Part shown: one piece after another, positions 10,638 to 21,954 of the stretch
How the letters are laid out: every line of letters starts with the position of its first letter
Numbering within the stretch: the stretch's first letter is position 1
From: Ascarosepion bandense
Taxonomy: Eukaryota > Mollusca > Cephalopoda > Sepiida > Sepiidae
Length of the DNA: 64,000 nt
Direction: 5' to 3'
Assembly (NCBI GenBank): GCA_037127315.1
Contig: JBBBDQ010000348.1
Span: forward strand, 1,410,001-1,474,000
Notes under the pieces: model-generated
Told to the model about the DNA's origin: nothing
Database searches by the model: none
The model's input: the letters and a program-made list of their open reading frames with translations, nothing else
Position numbers and translations under genes: made by a program

Positions 10638-11628
10638 TGACCGTGAGAATGAGGAAAGTCTGTATCGGAATCAAAATTTACTGCTTCCATTAGTTTTGAC
10701 ATTTTTGTTGTAATGTCTTCATCCTACTAAATTCTTCAAGTTGTCTCAACATTTCTTCACAAGACGGAATTTAGTAGGCCAAAGGTTTGAATAAAGAAAA
10801 GGCTTAACATGGAAACAATATAAGTATGTTATAGTCAGGTACATGCAAATGTCATAGGATTTATTACAAGAACATTTAATGCATTATTTTAATGTGACCG
10901 CTAAAACCGGTAGATTGTATAATAATCTAGATTCTATAATTCATAGTACTCTTTCTAACACACACACTTTCCTCTTTCTTTCTTTCTTTTTCTTTCTCAT
11001 GTATATATATATATATATATATATATACTCAGCAGTATTTAAAACAGTAATTTTCAAAGATTCAGCTAACATCTGACACAATGAGGTAGACTTGGCGTTA
11101 AAGCTGTGAGAGGACATGCCATCGGTGAGCGGAGGGCTTTCTAGATTGAAACCAACGAAGAAGAGGAGTCTCCCCTATGGAATAAACGTCTACGTATATG
11201 TGACCAGGACAAATATTGACTTTCAAGGAAGTTTAACATCGAGAGGGATAGACTACACCAGGTTTATTTTGACAAAGGCACGCAACAAATGAATCAATAC
11301 TTATCTGGCTTTCAACCCAAATAAGTGTCTGAAAACTGATGAGATGCTCAGCTATACAGCGACCCTACGACTACCTCTTGAGTGGTGGTCATGAGATCAT
11401 GGTTGGTGAAGATGAATGGCTTCTTATAAAGAAATGTAGGATGACTAGTACTAAGATATCAAAATTTCCAGCAGCATCTACCTTAGAGGTAGAGATGACT
11501 ATGGTAGGGCATACTAGGCAATGTTTCATCAGCCAGTACGTGTATGAACCACCAGATTATATATTACATCCTCCCTAACTGTAGATATTCGGAAATTGCT
11601 AATAATGACAACGTGATATTAATTCACA

Positions 11629-11669
<41 letters not shown>

Positions 11670-11969
11670 ATTAGATAAAAAATAAACCATTGTCGTATCT
11701 GTACTGGCTCTACTCATTTACCAGCGTTGATAAAGTTCAAATTGTTTAGGTTGTCTGTAAGTGATTGTTCCTGAGTGGATGTTTCACTAAACTCTACAAT
11801 CTTAATCTCTTTATGTTAAGGGTCAACATATCTCCTTCTAGACTTCATAATCTGCAATTCCTTCCGATTAACATTCAATCCTGCAACCCTCTACATTGAG
11901 CCGATCTTGATTTTTGATGAAATTTAGTAAAAAATCCACATTGTCATAGTGTGAATTCTGAACTCAAAT
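10118..11969. other. Unassigned DNA with microsatellites
   Basis: Simple runs are (GA)n at 10615-10636, (TA)n at 11001-11027 and (TA)n at 11631-11667. Otherwise no gene is seen. A 79-codon frame at 11339-11578 has ordinary composition but no motif I recognise, and I cannot call it coding. Confidence 0.45.
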
Positions 11970-12478
11970 TATCAGTAGTATTTACATTATTCGGATTATA
12001 GTCCTCACCATTGTTGCTATTTGTACGGCGTTTCGGCCATTGTACGCTCCGGCCTTCTTCAGGTGCTAAGAATTTTGAACCGAAAACTTTATTACAATCA
12101 CTGCGTTATATAAATTCCATATCTTAAGGACACTTGGCCAAGTGGGTATAGACGTTGGTTAGTTCCTGTGACTTGACCCAAAGAGATGTGAATTCAATAC
12201 TATGCTACTACAGTGGTGAACAAGTAACTTACAGGGTTAGAGGGAGATAACTCATGATTACCAGAAGAAACTCTAAGCAAGGATGAGAATGATATACCAC
12301 AGTGATTGTAATAAAGATTCTGGTTCGAAATTCCTAGCACCTGAAGATGTCCGGAGCTTTCAACGGCTGAAACGTCGTACAAATGGCAACAAAGATGAAG
12401 ACAATAATCCGAATGATGTGAATACTCTAAAAACTACCTCTTTTCAGAAATATAGACAAAGACTCAAATTATCAGTGT
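11970..12478. mobile_element. Foldback element FB1, copy b, with tRNA-like core
   Basis: Arms at about 11978-12100 and 12325-12430 are inverted copies. Each carries the ATTATTCGG, GGCGTTTCGGCC and CCGGCCTTCTTCAGGTGCTA blocks or their complements. Between them on the plus strand is a tRNA-like stretch: TGGCCAAGTGG (an exact polymerase III box A consensus) at about 12138, and a weak box-B-like GTGAATTCAATA about 50 bp later. It has no ORF. Confidence 0.68.
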
Positions 12479-13264
12479 TAAATTTTAAATTATTAACCTT
12501 CATTTTATATAAAGTTATGATTATAGCAAAAGATCCCTGAAAAAAATGAATTTCATTGAATATTTTAAGCGATGATCGATAAGAGTTTATCCTGTACTTT
12601 ATTGGGTAACCTTGCTCGCAAACAAGCTCAATCACTGGTGATAGTGCGGATGAAAATGCATTTTATAGTGAATTAATTATATGCAACGATCAAGTCGACA
12701 TGAAAAGAAGCCGCCGATTGATAATCGACACTGGTTCACAGTGAGAAGCAATCACGTAATAGCTAATCAAAGACTGACCGCACCAATAATGGGGTGGTCG
12801 ATAACGCAGCCTTTCGCATGTTTATTTATTTATCGCAGCAGGTTTACAATCAAAGTGGCGTAGCAAATGGATTTTGGTAAAAGAAAAACAAGAGAAAAAA
12901 CGGAATGAAAAATAAACCCGCTTTTTTTTGGTAATAGATTAAATGTTCCGACATATCACAGATTAATGGAAGAAATTGTTGTGGTAGTGTGAGGTCGGTG
13001 TTCGAGTTCAGCTTATGCCAAACTACAAACACTGTTCTTGAAAACATTCAAATATTCTTCATTTGCGTATTTCGTAAGCAAATCGTCTTCCCATTCCACG
13101 ACGTTCATCAGTTAAGTCATGTAATTCATTAAGATCACAAATCTCCCGACTCTGCAGTGGTGCCCCCTGGGGCAAGATACTCAGGCAGAGCTTGTCTTCA
13201 ACCGGGTTTTCTTTTCATCAACGCTTAGACCTTGTCAAACTCTCTTCCTTCGGCTAAAAAAAAA
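12479..13264. other. Unassigned DNA
   Basis: No gene is recognised. Short minus-strand frames (12444-12635, 12850-13047) lack any family motif. Confidence 0.45.
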
Positions 13265-14222
13265 AAAAACGAACCCAGACGATACTAATCCGAAGGGAAG
13301 AGTTTCATCTGACGTAAATAGACAAGGGCCCGACCACTAATATGCGTGATTTACGAGGAACTTTTACCCTGGTGTACGATGCTGTATGTTTTGAGAGCCT
13401 CGTTTTAAAAAAATTGACAGCGTTCTTGACCCTGTCTTGTGCAGGGTCTACGATATACTTTTGGTAGAGTTTAAGGACTCGGAAACCCCAATTTGAAATT
13501 GCTTCGTACCGTATTCCATATACGTGGGGAGGCAGATAAATATTGCGCGAGCCCTTATCTGGTTCGAGTTTGTCGCTCTCACAGCCTTCGAGCAGAGAAA
13601 CAATGCCCTTTAAATAGCCTCGTCTGAGGAGAAGTAGAGAGGACCCGACTCTGCTTAAGCAGGATCTACCGTGAATCGAGGGAAAGAAGGATAGAGGAAA
13701 GCAGGGCGTGGCATACTTGTTTAGTTTGAACGAATCTTTAATAAGTCAGCACTATAACCGATATTAGCTTATCTTCGTATGAGGAAGCCAACACGTCTCT
13801 CCCACGTTATGGATTAAATAACAGAGCTGTGTTTTGTTGATCTAAGATGACAAGAAAATGAACCCAAGGGCATTGTTTCTCTACATATTAGTGGTCGGGC
13901 CCTTGTCTATTTACGTCAGACGAAACTGTCTGGGTTCATTTTTTGCCAGAGCGTACACGCTTGTAATACCCAACATAAAAATCTGCTTTGTGCCACATAC
14001 CGCCTTTCTGGGAAGGGAGTAGGTAAATACCGAGTCTATCTTTGTTTCAGCTGGTTTTCTTCTCATAAACATTTTGTCATCTCAAATCAACAAAACACAG
14101 CTCTGTTATTTAATCCATAACTTGGGAAAGAAGAGTTGGCTTCCTCATACGAAGATAAGCTAATATCAAACTAAACAAGTATGCTACTCGCTGCTTTCCT
14201 CTATCCTTCGTTCCCTCGATTT
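13265..14222. repeat. Interleaved long inverted repeats
   Basis: Segment A (13268-13346, containing GACAAGGGCCCGACCACTAA) is inverted at 13885-13935. Segment C (GAGAAACAATGCCCTT, 13597) is inverted at 13863-13880. Segment B (about 13677-13861) is inverted at 14069-14222; its matches include GGAAGCCAAC, GGATTAAATAACAGAGCTGT and GATAGAGGAAAGCAG. The order A, C, B, C'A', B' is not a simple hairpin. Part of B is LINE-A 3' coding sequence. There is no protein frame. Confidence 0.75.
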
Positions 14223-14345
14223 GTCCCTTTGAGCATCGGATTTTTCAAACCATCCTTCCTCATTACGAGCCCTAGAAACTTCAACTGTCTATTCCTGATT
14301 TTAAGTATGATTTTTCTTTTTGTTTCTAATTTATCCAAATCATCG
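14177..14345 (-). mobile_element. LINE-A 3' coding fragment
   Basis: The minus strand encodes a decayed version of the LINE-A segment [20 protein letters not shown]. The plus-strand string TCCTTCCTCATTACGAGCCC corresponds to the MRKE part. It overlaps arm B' of the inverted repeat. Confidence 0.65.
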
Positions 14346-14800
14346 TCGTCGCTCACATGGTTCGGCCCATACGAAGAGATAGTGAACTGACAGAATTTAC
14401 TAAGAAGAAATGAAGTTGTGAAGAGAAATAATTGCCCACATCGTTCGGTCTATACGAAGAGATAGTGAGCAGACAGAATTTACTAAGAAGACAAGGAAAT
14501 TGTGGACAGACATAATTGCCCACATGGTACGGTCCATACGAAGAGATAGTGAACAGACACAATTTACTAAGAAGATAAGGAAATCGTGGAGAGACATGAT
14601 TGCCCACGTGGTTCGGTCCATACGAAGAGATAGTGAACAGACAGAATTTATTAAGAAGAAATGAAATTGTGAAGAGAAATGATGGCCAATATAGTTCGGT
14701 CTATACGAAGAGATAGTGAACAGACAGAATTTATTAAGAAGATAAGGAAATTGTGGAGAGACATGATTGCCTATACCCTGAAAGAAAAGAAGAACTGAAC
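14346..14800 (+). repeat. 84-bp tandem repeat derived from the LINE-A 3' end (five units)
   Basis: The anchor ACGAAGAGATAGTGA starts at 14371, 14454, 14538, 14622 and 14705, giving a period of 83-84 bp, about 28 codons. Each unit reads roughly RRDSEQTEF-KKIRKLWRDMIA. The last unit runs into a terminus resembling the LINE-A C-terminus (WRDMIAYTLKEKK then stop, like [12 protein letters not shown]). It lies head-to-head with the minus-strand LINE-A piece just upstream. Confidence 0.8.
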
Positions 14801-15024
14801 ATTTGTCTCACTATACTATGAGGCCAGGAGTTGAACCAATTTGTTGTGGGTGACTATAATCTGTATGATATCATTGCTAAGGTTTATGCCGTTCACAGTT
14901 CCATGAAAAGAGGAAATTTTTTTATGACTAGAGACTTATTTCCGTATTTCTTCAGGACATGATTAGTTATATATCTCTACTACTCATCCTTTGTAACGAA
15001 GGTTTATCTTTTTAGTATCCACCG
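14801..15024. other. Unassigned DNA
   Basis: Nothing is recognised between the tandem repeat and the next LINE-A fragment. Confidence 0.4.
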
Positions 15025-15195
15025 CATGCTCGTTATGTATGTTACTCGATGTTTCTGTCTGTCACATTTAACTTCGATGTGTAATGTGAAAGTTGATTTC
15101 TCCAAACCTTCTTTCGACATTATGTTCTTTCAAATCTTCAGCTATCTATTTCTGATTCTGCATATTGCTGAATTTTTGTTTCCTTTCCCCTACGT
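15025..15195 (-). mobile_element. Decayed LINE-A fragment
   Basis: The minus strand contains a read-through resembling RIRNRQLKI ... MSKEGLE. It aligns by eye to [20 protein letters not shown] of the intact LINE-A, with stops and substitutions. Confidence 0.5.
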
Positions 15196-15440
15196 CCGGC
15201 AGCAATTCGTTTGATCTGAATATTGAAGGTTTTGAGGAGCGTGGGACCAACTGTTAACGGCTGTTGCTCCCTATTCAACCCTGACCTGCCTGTTAGGCTT
15301 AAGGCTATGAGCAAATATTGCGCTCACATATAAAAATCAAAAATATATTTTTATATCAAAATGACAAACAATGCAACATTTAAAAATATTAAAATCTATT
15401 TAAGAGTAAAATTACTAATAATTATATTTCTGAGATGAGG

Positions 15441-15935
15441 TTGTTGGTTTGTTTTTATGGCAAATAAATCTCGGCTGATCATTTATTACCAACTAAACTT
15501 TATTTATTTGTTGCTGATAATACCATTTTTTTCAACAATTTATTGTTGTTGATTTTATATAAGTTTTGTGTCGAGTAATACATTTTTTCTTTTCGAGTAT
15601 CAAGATTCATTGAGATTTGTTTTTAAGGTCAGTGTCCACAAGTCCTACCCTTGTTATTTAACCCATAACTGGAGGGAAGGGATAGATTAATACCTTCCCC
15701 AAGGGTTGCAGTGCTTAAGTGAATGCAGGGTATTAAACTGGAATTCGAACTCGACTCACCAATTTCTATTTCCAAGCCGATGTCCACTGCACCACAACGC
15801 ACATCAGTCAGTAAACGCTTACAGCACCTGCTATTCCCAAGCGGTCACCCATCTAAATACTGACCAGGCTCAACTTTGCTTAACTTCGGTGATCGAGCGA
15901 GAGCCGGTGTATTCAACGTGATAGGCCGTAAGCCC
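15441..15935 (-). mobile_element. Composite 5S-tRNA SINE (copy d) inserted in FB1
   Basis: On the minus strand the 5S-like head is at 15816-15934, the tRNA-type body at about 15655-15812 and the tail at 15441-15650, the same order as copy c. The insertion is flanked by CTGAGATGAGG (15430-15440) and CTGATGTGAGG (15936-15946). This is an approximate 11-bp duplication of FB1 sequence, so the SINE entered an FB1 arm. Confidence 0.87.
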
Positions 15936-15946
15936 CTGATGTGAGG

Positions 15947-16545
15947 TAGTATTTATCGTATTTACATAATTCAGACTATTGTCCACATCTTTGTTACCAT
16001 TTGTACGACTTTTCGGCCGTTGTACGATCCGCCCTTCTTCAGGTACTAGGAATTTAGAACCGAACCCTTTGTCTATATTTCTGAGATGAGGTATTTACAT
16101 TATTCGGACTATTGCCCTCATCTTTGTTGCTATTTGTACGACGTTTCGGCCGTTGTACGCTCCGACCTTCTTTCCGAACCGAACCCCTTATTACCACCAC
16201 TGAGGAATATCATTCTCATCCCTTGCGTGTAGCTCTTTTGGTAGTCATGAGTTATCTCCCTCTAACCCTGTACATTACTTGTTCACTCTTGCTAGAACCA
16301 GTTATTGAACTCACAACTCTTTGGGTCAAGTCACAGGAACTAACCAACGTCTATATCCACTGGGTCATGTGTCCTTAAAGAAATGGAGTTCATTTAACCC
16401 AGTGATTGTAAAAAAGGGTTCGGCTCGAAATTCTTAGCATCTGAAGAAGGCCAGAGCGTACAACGACCGAAATGTCGTACAAATAGCAACAAAGTTGAGT
16501 ACAATAGTCCGAATAACGTAAATACTATAAAAAGGATTTATATCA
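15947..16545. mobile_element. Foldback element FB1, copy c, with a doubled left arm
   Basis: The left side has two successive arm units (about 15950-16085 and 16086-16200), each with the ATTCGGACTATTG-like, TTTCGGCCGTTGTACG and CTTCTTC blocks. The right arm is at about 16415-16535. The core at about 16295-16378 is the tRNA-like stretch of copy b in the opposite orientation. FB1 sequence left of the inserted SINE (15423-15440) belongs to the same element. Confidence 0.68.
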
Positions 16546-16589
16546 CATAGAATTTTAGCACATTTTTTGTTTCTAACGAAATTTTAATT

Positions 16590-16945
16590 CTAAACACCTT
16601 CTGAGTACAATTTAATTCCCTTGACAATTTTTACGCGATCATACACGACAATGTTTTTGCATAAATGGGGATCTAGCTGGAAGCACGCACGCCTGTAATT
16701 CTTTGTGCAAGTTAATGATTCCCAGCGGTCCGTGGTGACAGCTTGGGTCTCTGATCTATTCTGCGGATATCTGCCACTTCTTCGCTTGTAATGCGACACT
16801 CTATACAACGGGGTCGTCCAGAATTAAGGTTTGCGTGTGCAGGAATGTTAATTTGATCACTGTTGTCAACGTCGAGGATCAAGTGATTGGTCACGTCCAA
16901 TAGTTCTCCGAAATGTCCAACTTGCCACACAATCTGACCCCCCTC
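16590..16945 (-). pseudogene. Possible Tc1-like transposase remnant
   Basis: I do not firmly recognise this. The minus frame at 16712-16930 contains SGRPRCIECRITSEEVADI followed by RPKLSPRTAGNH, a stop, then in the same frame ITGVRASS and a second stop. A GRPR motif followed by basic helix-turn-helix-like sequence is typical of the DNA-binding region of Tc1/mariner transposases, but no catalytic part or terminal repeat is visible. Composition is less AT-rich than the flanks, which favours former coding sequence. It could instead be another gene fragment. Confidence 0.3.
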
Positions 16946-17218
16946 TCATAGCCCCCCGAGCTTTAAAAAAAGGTGCTTGCGTCAGACGATTGTGTCACTG
17001 ATGTCTTTAATAACATAGAATTATTGCACCGGATGTGTGCATGTACATGTTGGTTAGTTTATTTTGTTAATTGGCATATCAACACTTCTATGGGTTATTC
17101 AATGTCATATTCTGAATATTTTGAACAAAATTTCATGTCTTTATACATAATTTTAATCTTTTGGGGTAACCGTATGTTCTTTTTAGGTATATATTTTTTA
17201 TGAAAAAATGTATTGCTC
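16946..17218. other. Unassigned DNA
   Basis: A 76-codon plus-strand frame (16973-17203) is present. Its aromatic, hydrophobic translation reflects AT-rich DNA; I see no motif. Confidence 0.4.
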
Positions 17219-17430
17219 TCCAGTTAGTTAAGTGCCATAGGTGATACACGCTTGGTCGATCATGTCTCGAAAGAGACTTGACTAACTGGGCAGGAGATTA
17301 TCCTGTACTAGGTTGCCATTATTTTCTGCGGTAGACTGGTGACCAACAAAGGCTATAAGAACCCAGTCTGTCTTGCTGTCTTGTTATTTAACACATAGCT
17401 GGAGGTAAAAACGATGGATTAAAACGTCTG
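17219..17430 (-). mobile_element. 5'-truncated tRNA-type SINE (copy e)
   Basis: On the plus strand it reads from the 3' end: CAGTTAGTTAAGTGCCATA, the ATCATGTCTCGAAAGAGAC hairpin, then GGTTGCCATTATTTTCTGCGG. It continues to the TTATTTAACACATAGCTGGAGG block. The tRNA-like head is missing. Confidence 0.8.
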
Positions 17431-17672
17431 CATCTTGCGGGGGTTGCGATCAGATGTAGATAAAAATTTTAGAACGCTAACGAAAACTTGAAATTTTTCA
17501 GAAAGCCAAAATTAGGGGTAGAAAAATATATATTATCACCCGACAAAGTCAGGGATCAGTTTATGTATTGATTATAATATAGAATCGATCACCCCACTTT
17601 ATATTATCTACATCTATACATGTTGCCTCTCCCCTTCCCACCCTAATCCAATAGAGACATTCTACATTGTTA

Positions 17673-18285
17673 TCTATATCTATAAAAGTGACGAGGGTGG
17701 ACGTTGTGTAAGTATTTGCTATGTAAATTCATCATATGTTTTTTATTCTTATTATTCCTTAAACTACCCGAGTGAAACCGGGCTAAACTGCAAGTCTATA
17801 TCTATAAAAGTGACGAGGGTGGACGTTGTGTAAGTATTTGCTATGTAAATTCATCATATGTTTTTTATTCTTATTATTCCTTAAACTACCCGAGTGAAAC
17901 CGGGCTGAACTGCTAGTCTATATCTATAAAAGTGACGAGGGTGGACGTTGTGTAAGTATTTGCTATGTAAATTCATCATATATTTTTTTATTCTTATTAT
18001 TCCTTAAACTACCCGAGTGAAACCGGGCTAAACTGCAAGTCTATATCTATAAAAGTGACGAGGGTGGACGTTGTGTAAGTATTTGCTATGTAAATTCATC
18101 ATATATTTTTTTTATTCTTATTATTCCTTAAACTACCCGAGTGAAACCGGGCTGAACTGCTAGTCTATATCTATAAAAGTGACGAGGGTGGACGTTGTGT
18201 AAGTATTTGCTATGTAAATTCATCATATTTTTTTCATTTTTATTTTTCCTTAACCTACCCAAGTGAAACCAGGCTAAACTGCTAG
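17673..18285 (+). mobile_element. Head-to-tail array of five minimal Helitron units
   Basis: Units start at 17673, 17795, 17917, 18040 and 18164, with periods of 122-124 bp. Each begins TCTATATCTATAAAAGTGAC. Each ends with a short CCCG...CGGG hairpin, then AACTGCTAG or AACTGCAAG, joined directly to the next TC. A 5' TC, a 3' hairpin and a CTRR terminus are Helitron hallmarks. Units 1 and 3 share CTAAACTGCAAG and units 2 and 4 share CTGAACTGCTAG, so the array grew by duplication of a two-unit block. Confidence 0.75.
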
Positions 18286-19198
18286 TTTTATTGTAAAAAT
18301 AATTTTTATATTTTAGTACTGGGTTGATTGTCATTTTATTATAAAATTGTATTACTGCTTGGCTTTTTTTAATAAATGTATTGTTGATATTTTTACCAGA
18401 ATATATTTTTATACGTTCTTAGTGAACCAGCAAATAAAAAAAAATGAAAAATATATTTTTCCATAACTTGTACCCTAATCTGTGCTACCACCTCGGGTAA
18501 GAATGTACCCCGGAAAAAAACAGCAATTAAGAGGTTGTTTTACGCTTCTTAATCCTTAAATCTCTCGAGGATAAGCCTTGCGGCGCGATGTAGTTTATCG
18601 TCATACCCAGGACTGCTTGTATGTGTGTTTCTACATGTGCGTACCTGTGTGTTACTATGTGTGCATATTCGTATGTGTGTATGTGTACATATCTACGTAT
18701 GTATCTATATGTGTCTGAATATGTGCGATAATTTTTCAGTTTACTAGAAGATTCCATTTCACGAAATCAGAGAAATGACGACCTTTGTATAAACTCAACA
18801 CTTGTAAACTGTTCTTAAATAAATGTTCACTACTACAAAACTAAAGATTCACTCAATGTAGAGAGATACTGAATGAGGTTTTTGTATGAATCTAGTAGTA
18901 AGAAATAAATATATTTTGTGGTGATGTTCACCCTGTACAAAGCCTCGGAGCCACTCAAGATAGAGGAGTTATCTAGTAGCGGAGACATTTTGTGGTCGTG
19001 GAAACGTCCTCTTTCGAATCTGTTTCACAAAGCAGTATTTGGCGAGAAGAGGCATCTCAAGTGGAACTTACATGTCAAAAATGCCATGCGAAAGAAATTA
19101 GGGTAGTTCTCTACAATATGCATAAAATGGCAGGTCTTAGCGATATGATTAGAACTGGTTGAACTAAAGAATGTAATTTATCTGCGCACTTTCTATTA
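18286..19198. other. Unassigned DNA
   Basis: A TGTATGTG-rich patch lies at 18615-18730. At about 18585-18615 the string TGTAGTTTATCGTCAT recurs at 46741-46756 and may mark an unnamed repeat. No gene is seen. Confidence 0.4.
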
Positions 19199-19507
19199 AT
19201 GTGTGCTGTGATGCAGTGGATATCGACTCGGAACGACAAATCGAGGAGCCGAGTTCGAATTCCAGTTGAATTCCTTGCATTCACTTACGCGCAAAAACCC
19301 TTGGGAAAGGTATTAATCCGTCTCTTCCCTCCAGTTATGGGTTAAATAATAAGACAGATTGGGTCATGTAGCCTTGGCTGGAAACCAGTCTACCACAGAA
19401 AGTAATGGAAAACTACTGCGAGGTAATATTCTGCTCAATAATTCATGTCTCTTTCAAGACATGATCGCCAAAAGCGTGTATCACGTATGCACTTAACTGA
19501 CTGACTG
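19199..19507 (+). mobile_element. tRNA-type SINE, full copy (copy f)
   Basis: Box A (GTGATGCAGTGG) and box B (GAGTTCGAATTCC) are followed by the complete body through the CATGTCTC...GAGACATG-type hairpin and ACTTAACTGACTGAC. Confidence 0.87.
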
Positions 19508-19614
19508 AATATAATAGTAGAAAATATGATTGAGGATCCTACTGGACATAAAGTAGGGTATCAATCTTATATTGTTATGAAGTAATAAACTGATCCCTCA
19601 CTAATTATTACTTA

Positions 19615-19825
19615 ATAAGATAATACATCCCTTTCCCCTCTAGCGCATGAGTCAAATAACAGGGCAGATTAGGTTCTATAGCCTTGGCTGGCAACCAGTC
19701 TACCACAGAAAGCAATGGCAACCTACTGCGGGATAATCTTCTGCCCAGTCAGTCATGTCTCGAAAGAGACATGATCGCCCAAAGCGTGTATCACGTATGG
19801 AACTTAACTCACTTACTGACTAACT
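19615..19825 (+). mobile_element. 5'-truncated tRNA-type SINE (copy g)
   Basis: It starts within the TCCCTTTCCCCT...GTCAAATAACAG block and runs to the palindromic CATGTCTCGAAAGAGACATG and ACTTAACTC end. The tRNA-like head is absent. Confidence 0.82.
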
Positions 19826-21004
19826 TTCCATCGAAATAGCAATAGAGCAACAAGGGGCTTGTAACATTTCATCTGTGAGAAATAGGTTGAAGTTGAAAAA
19901 AAAAACAACTCTTAACCCTGGACTTGAGGAGATTAAATTTGTGGTGATTAGGGAAGCATCCTTTCCGTAACCTGTTTCACTGAGTACCAATTCTCGGGAT
20001 TTCGTTAAGCTTTCCTCTTACCAATGGACTATAAAAGAATTAAGATAATTGTGCCCTGTGACATAGCTCTTACCTGTGAAAGTCTGAACTAGCGGAAACA
20101 ATGATATTGTGTGAAATATAGTCTATAATACACATGTACGCGTGCATCTGCATTTGTATTGCTCTTTCTGATAACATATATCACATTCATGTTACGGTGT
20201 GTTTGATGAACCATCACTGTTCTTGGCCTCTATCAGGTTTATTTCTGCTGCTTCTTCATAAGGATGGTGAGCTTAATTAAGCTGAATTTTCGATGGAGTT
20301 ATGATTCGTTTGCGCCTGGTTTCTTGTGCAGTGCTATAAAAATAGATCTGCTTCTTTCGTTATATTAACGCTATCACTATCAGATAAATATTCTTGTTTC
20401 TTTCTTTAGTTAGTGACTTAGTTCCTCCGTCCGTTACGCCACACTCTCTACATGAGCTTTTCCTTCTCCTCTATCTTTTTACTCTCCTCAACCTTTCTCT
20501 CACCTTTCCCAAACGGAAGGGTAGTAAAGAGTGAGAAAGTAAGAGGAGAGAGCCTATAGCATTACCGCATCAGTAGCAGCTTAAGCTGGTGGTTGTAGCA
20601 GTTATTGTGTGTGTATGTGTGTGTGTTCTGTACAATAGGGTAAAAATAGGTAGGTTTGTTGTCGTATCCCGCGACCGAAGAACAAAATCTCTGACCTGTA
20701 CACTCTTGGTCATTACTCAGTTGGTCTTTTCTATTTACAATGGACACTGGAGCCACGATTTTTCAGTAATAAATAAAACATTTTCTCTTTCAACATCTCT
20801 CACAAAATAGCGTACAATATTTTGGTTATGGTCTGTGCATACGCCGCTTAATATAATATAAGATTACAGTAAAGTAGCTTCTATGGACATTACTTTTATA
20901 GATATTTTAATAAAATTACACTCTGTGTTATCGTTATTTTATTATCCAATACCTTTATGTTTGAAGATGTTACTATCATTTGTAGTATGACAAAGTAAAT
21001 TTTT
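19826..21004. other. Unassigned DNA
   Basis: I see nothing coding. At 20457-20545 an imperfect inverted pair of CT-rich and GA-rich blocks could form a weak hairpin. Confidence 0.45.
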
Positions 21005-21054
21005 CCCAGGAAATGAGAACTATCCTTCCGTGGAAATTCCACGGGTTCCGCTAG
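21005..21054 (+). mobile_element. Helitron-like 3' end
   Basis: A perfect-arm hairpin CCGTGGAA/TTCCACGG is followed by GTTCCGCTAG|TT, the layout of a Helitron 3' terminus (hairpin then CTRR before T). I could not place the matching 5' TC end. Confidence 0.45.
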
Positions 21055-21954
21055 TTAAAATAAATGTTATATTAAGAAGAAATATATCTATGTCGGGGCC
21101 TCTAAATTTTTTAAACAGTAACATATCTTGATTAAAAAGTGTGAACTATTTTTACTAAATGAAAAAAAACTTCAATCAACTCAGCTAACACGAATATTTA
21201 AAAAAAATTGAATTATCTTTTATTGGTTTATAAACGAAACATTTTTTGCAAGTACGGGCGACCATGCACGAAATTATCAGACAATATGAGCGATAACTAC
21301 AGTATATTTAGAAGCAACATCTCTAAAATTCAGTAAAGCATCAGATTATGGATAATATTTTTCTGATTTCTTAAGATAAATACAGTATCTAAAAATTAAA
21401 TAAAATAGGCGCTCAAGGAATCGTCTTTAATTATGTTTTACAGATACATGTCATCAAATTGTCAAACATGTAAAAAAAATACTGTCTATTAAAAACCTAG
21501 CTACTGTATTGTTAAAAATACAATTCTGTGGTATTTATGCTTAAAGTAAATAATATTTGTTTCAAATCGGATTAATTGTGTTTTAAATCAAATAATAAAC
21601 GTCAAATACATTTTCAGAAAAGTACATTTTATTTTTAGAAAACATTTTAATAAGTGGAATTACATTGTAATGAAAGACGACTAAAAAAGGTACTAATTAT
21701 TTCCACTCAATTTAAATTAGATGTGAAATTTAGTAAAGTATTTTGCTTATTAGAAATATAAAATTCATTTTATTAACTTGGAATTAAAATTAAAATAAAG
21801 GCTTTAAGAAAAAATGTTCATAAAAAAAATTATTTGAAACCCTAGTCATGTATTTTTGTGGCGGTCCTGATAATCATGTAATAAGAGAAAACTTCTTTTA
21901 CTAGTTATATAAAGCATGAGAGCAAATGATGTTGCACGGTTTTCTCCTGACATT
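21055..21954. other. Unassigned AT-rich DNA
   Basis: Low-complexity AT-rich sequence with no gene or repeat family that I can name. Confidence 0.5.

Noticed and set aside
11335..11375. Hammerhead core starting CTGATGAGATGCTCAGC
   Set aside because: No GAAA or suitable stem II follows.
11339..11578. A 79-codon host gene exon
   Set aside because: The composition is ordinary, but there is no recognisable domain and no clear splice context, and the length is within chance expectation.
17673..18285. CRISPR-like array (regularly spaced repeats of about 122 bp)
   Set aside because: The units are contiguous copies without unique spacers, have Helitron ends and lie in a eukaryotic genome.
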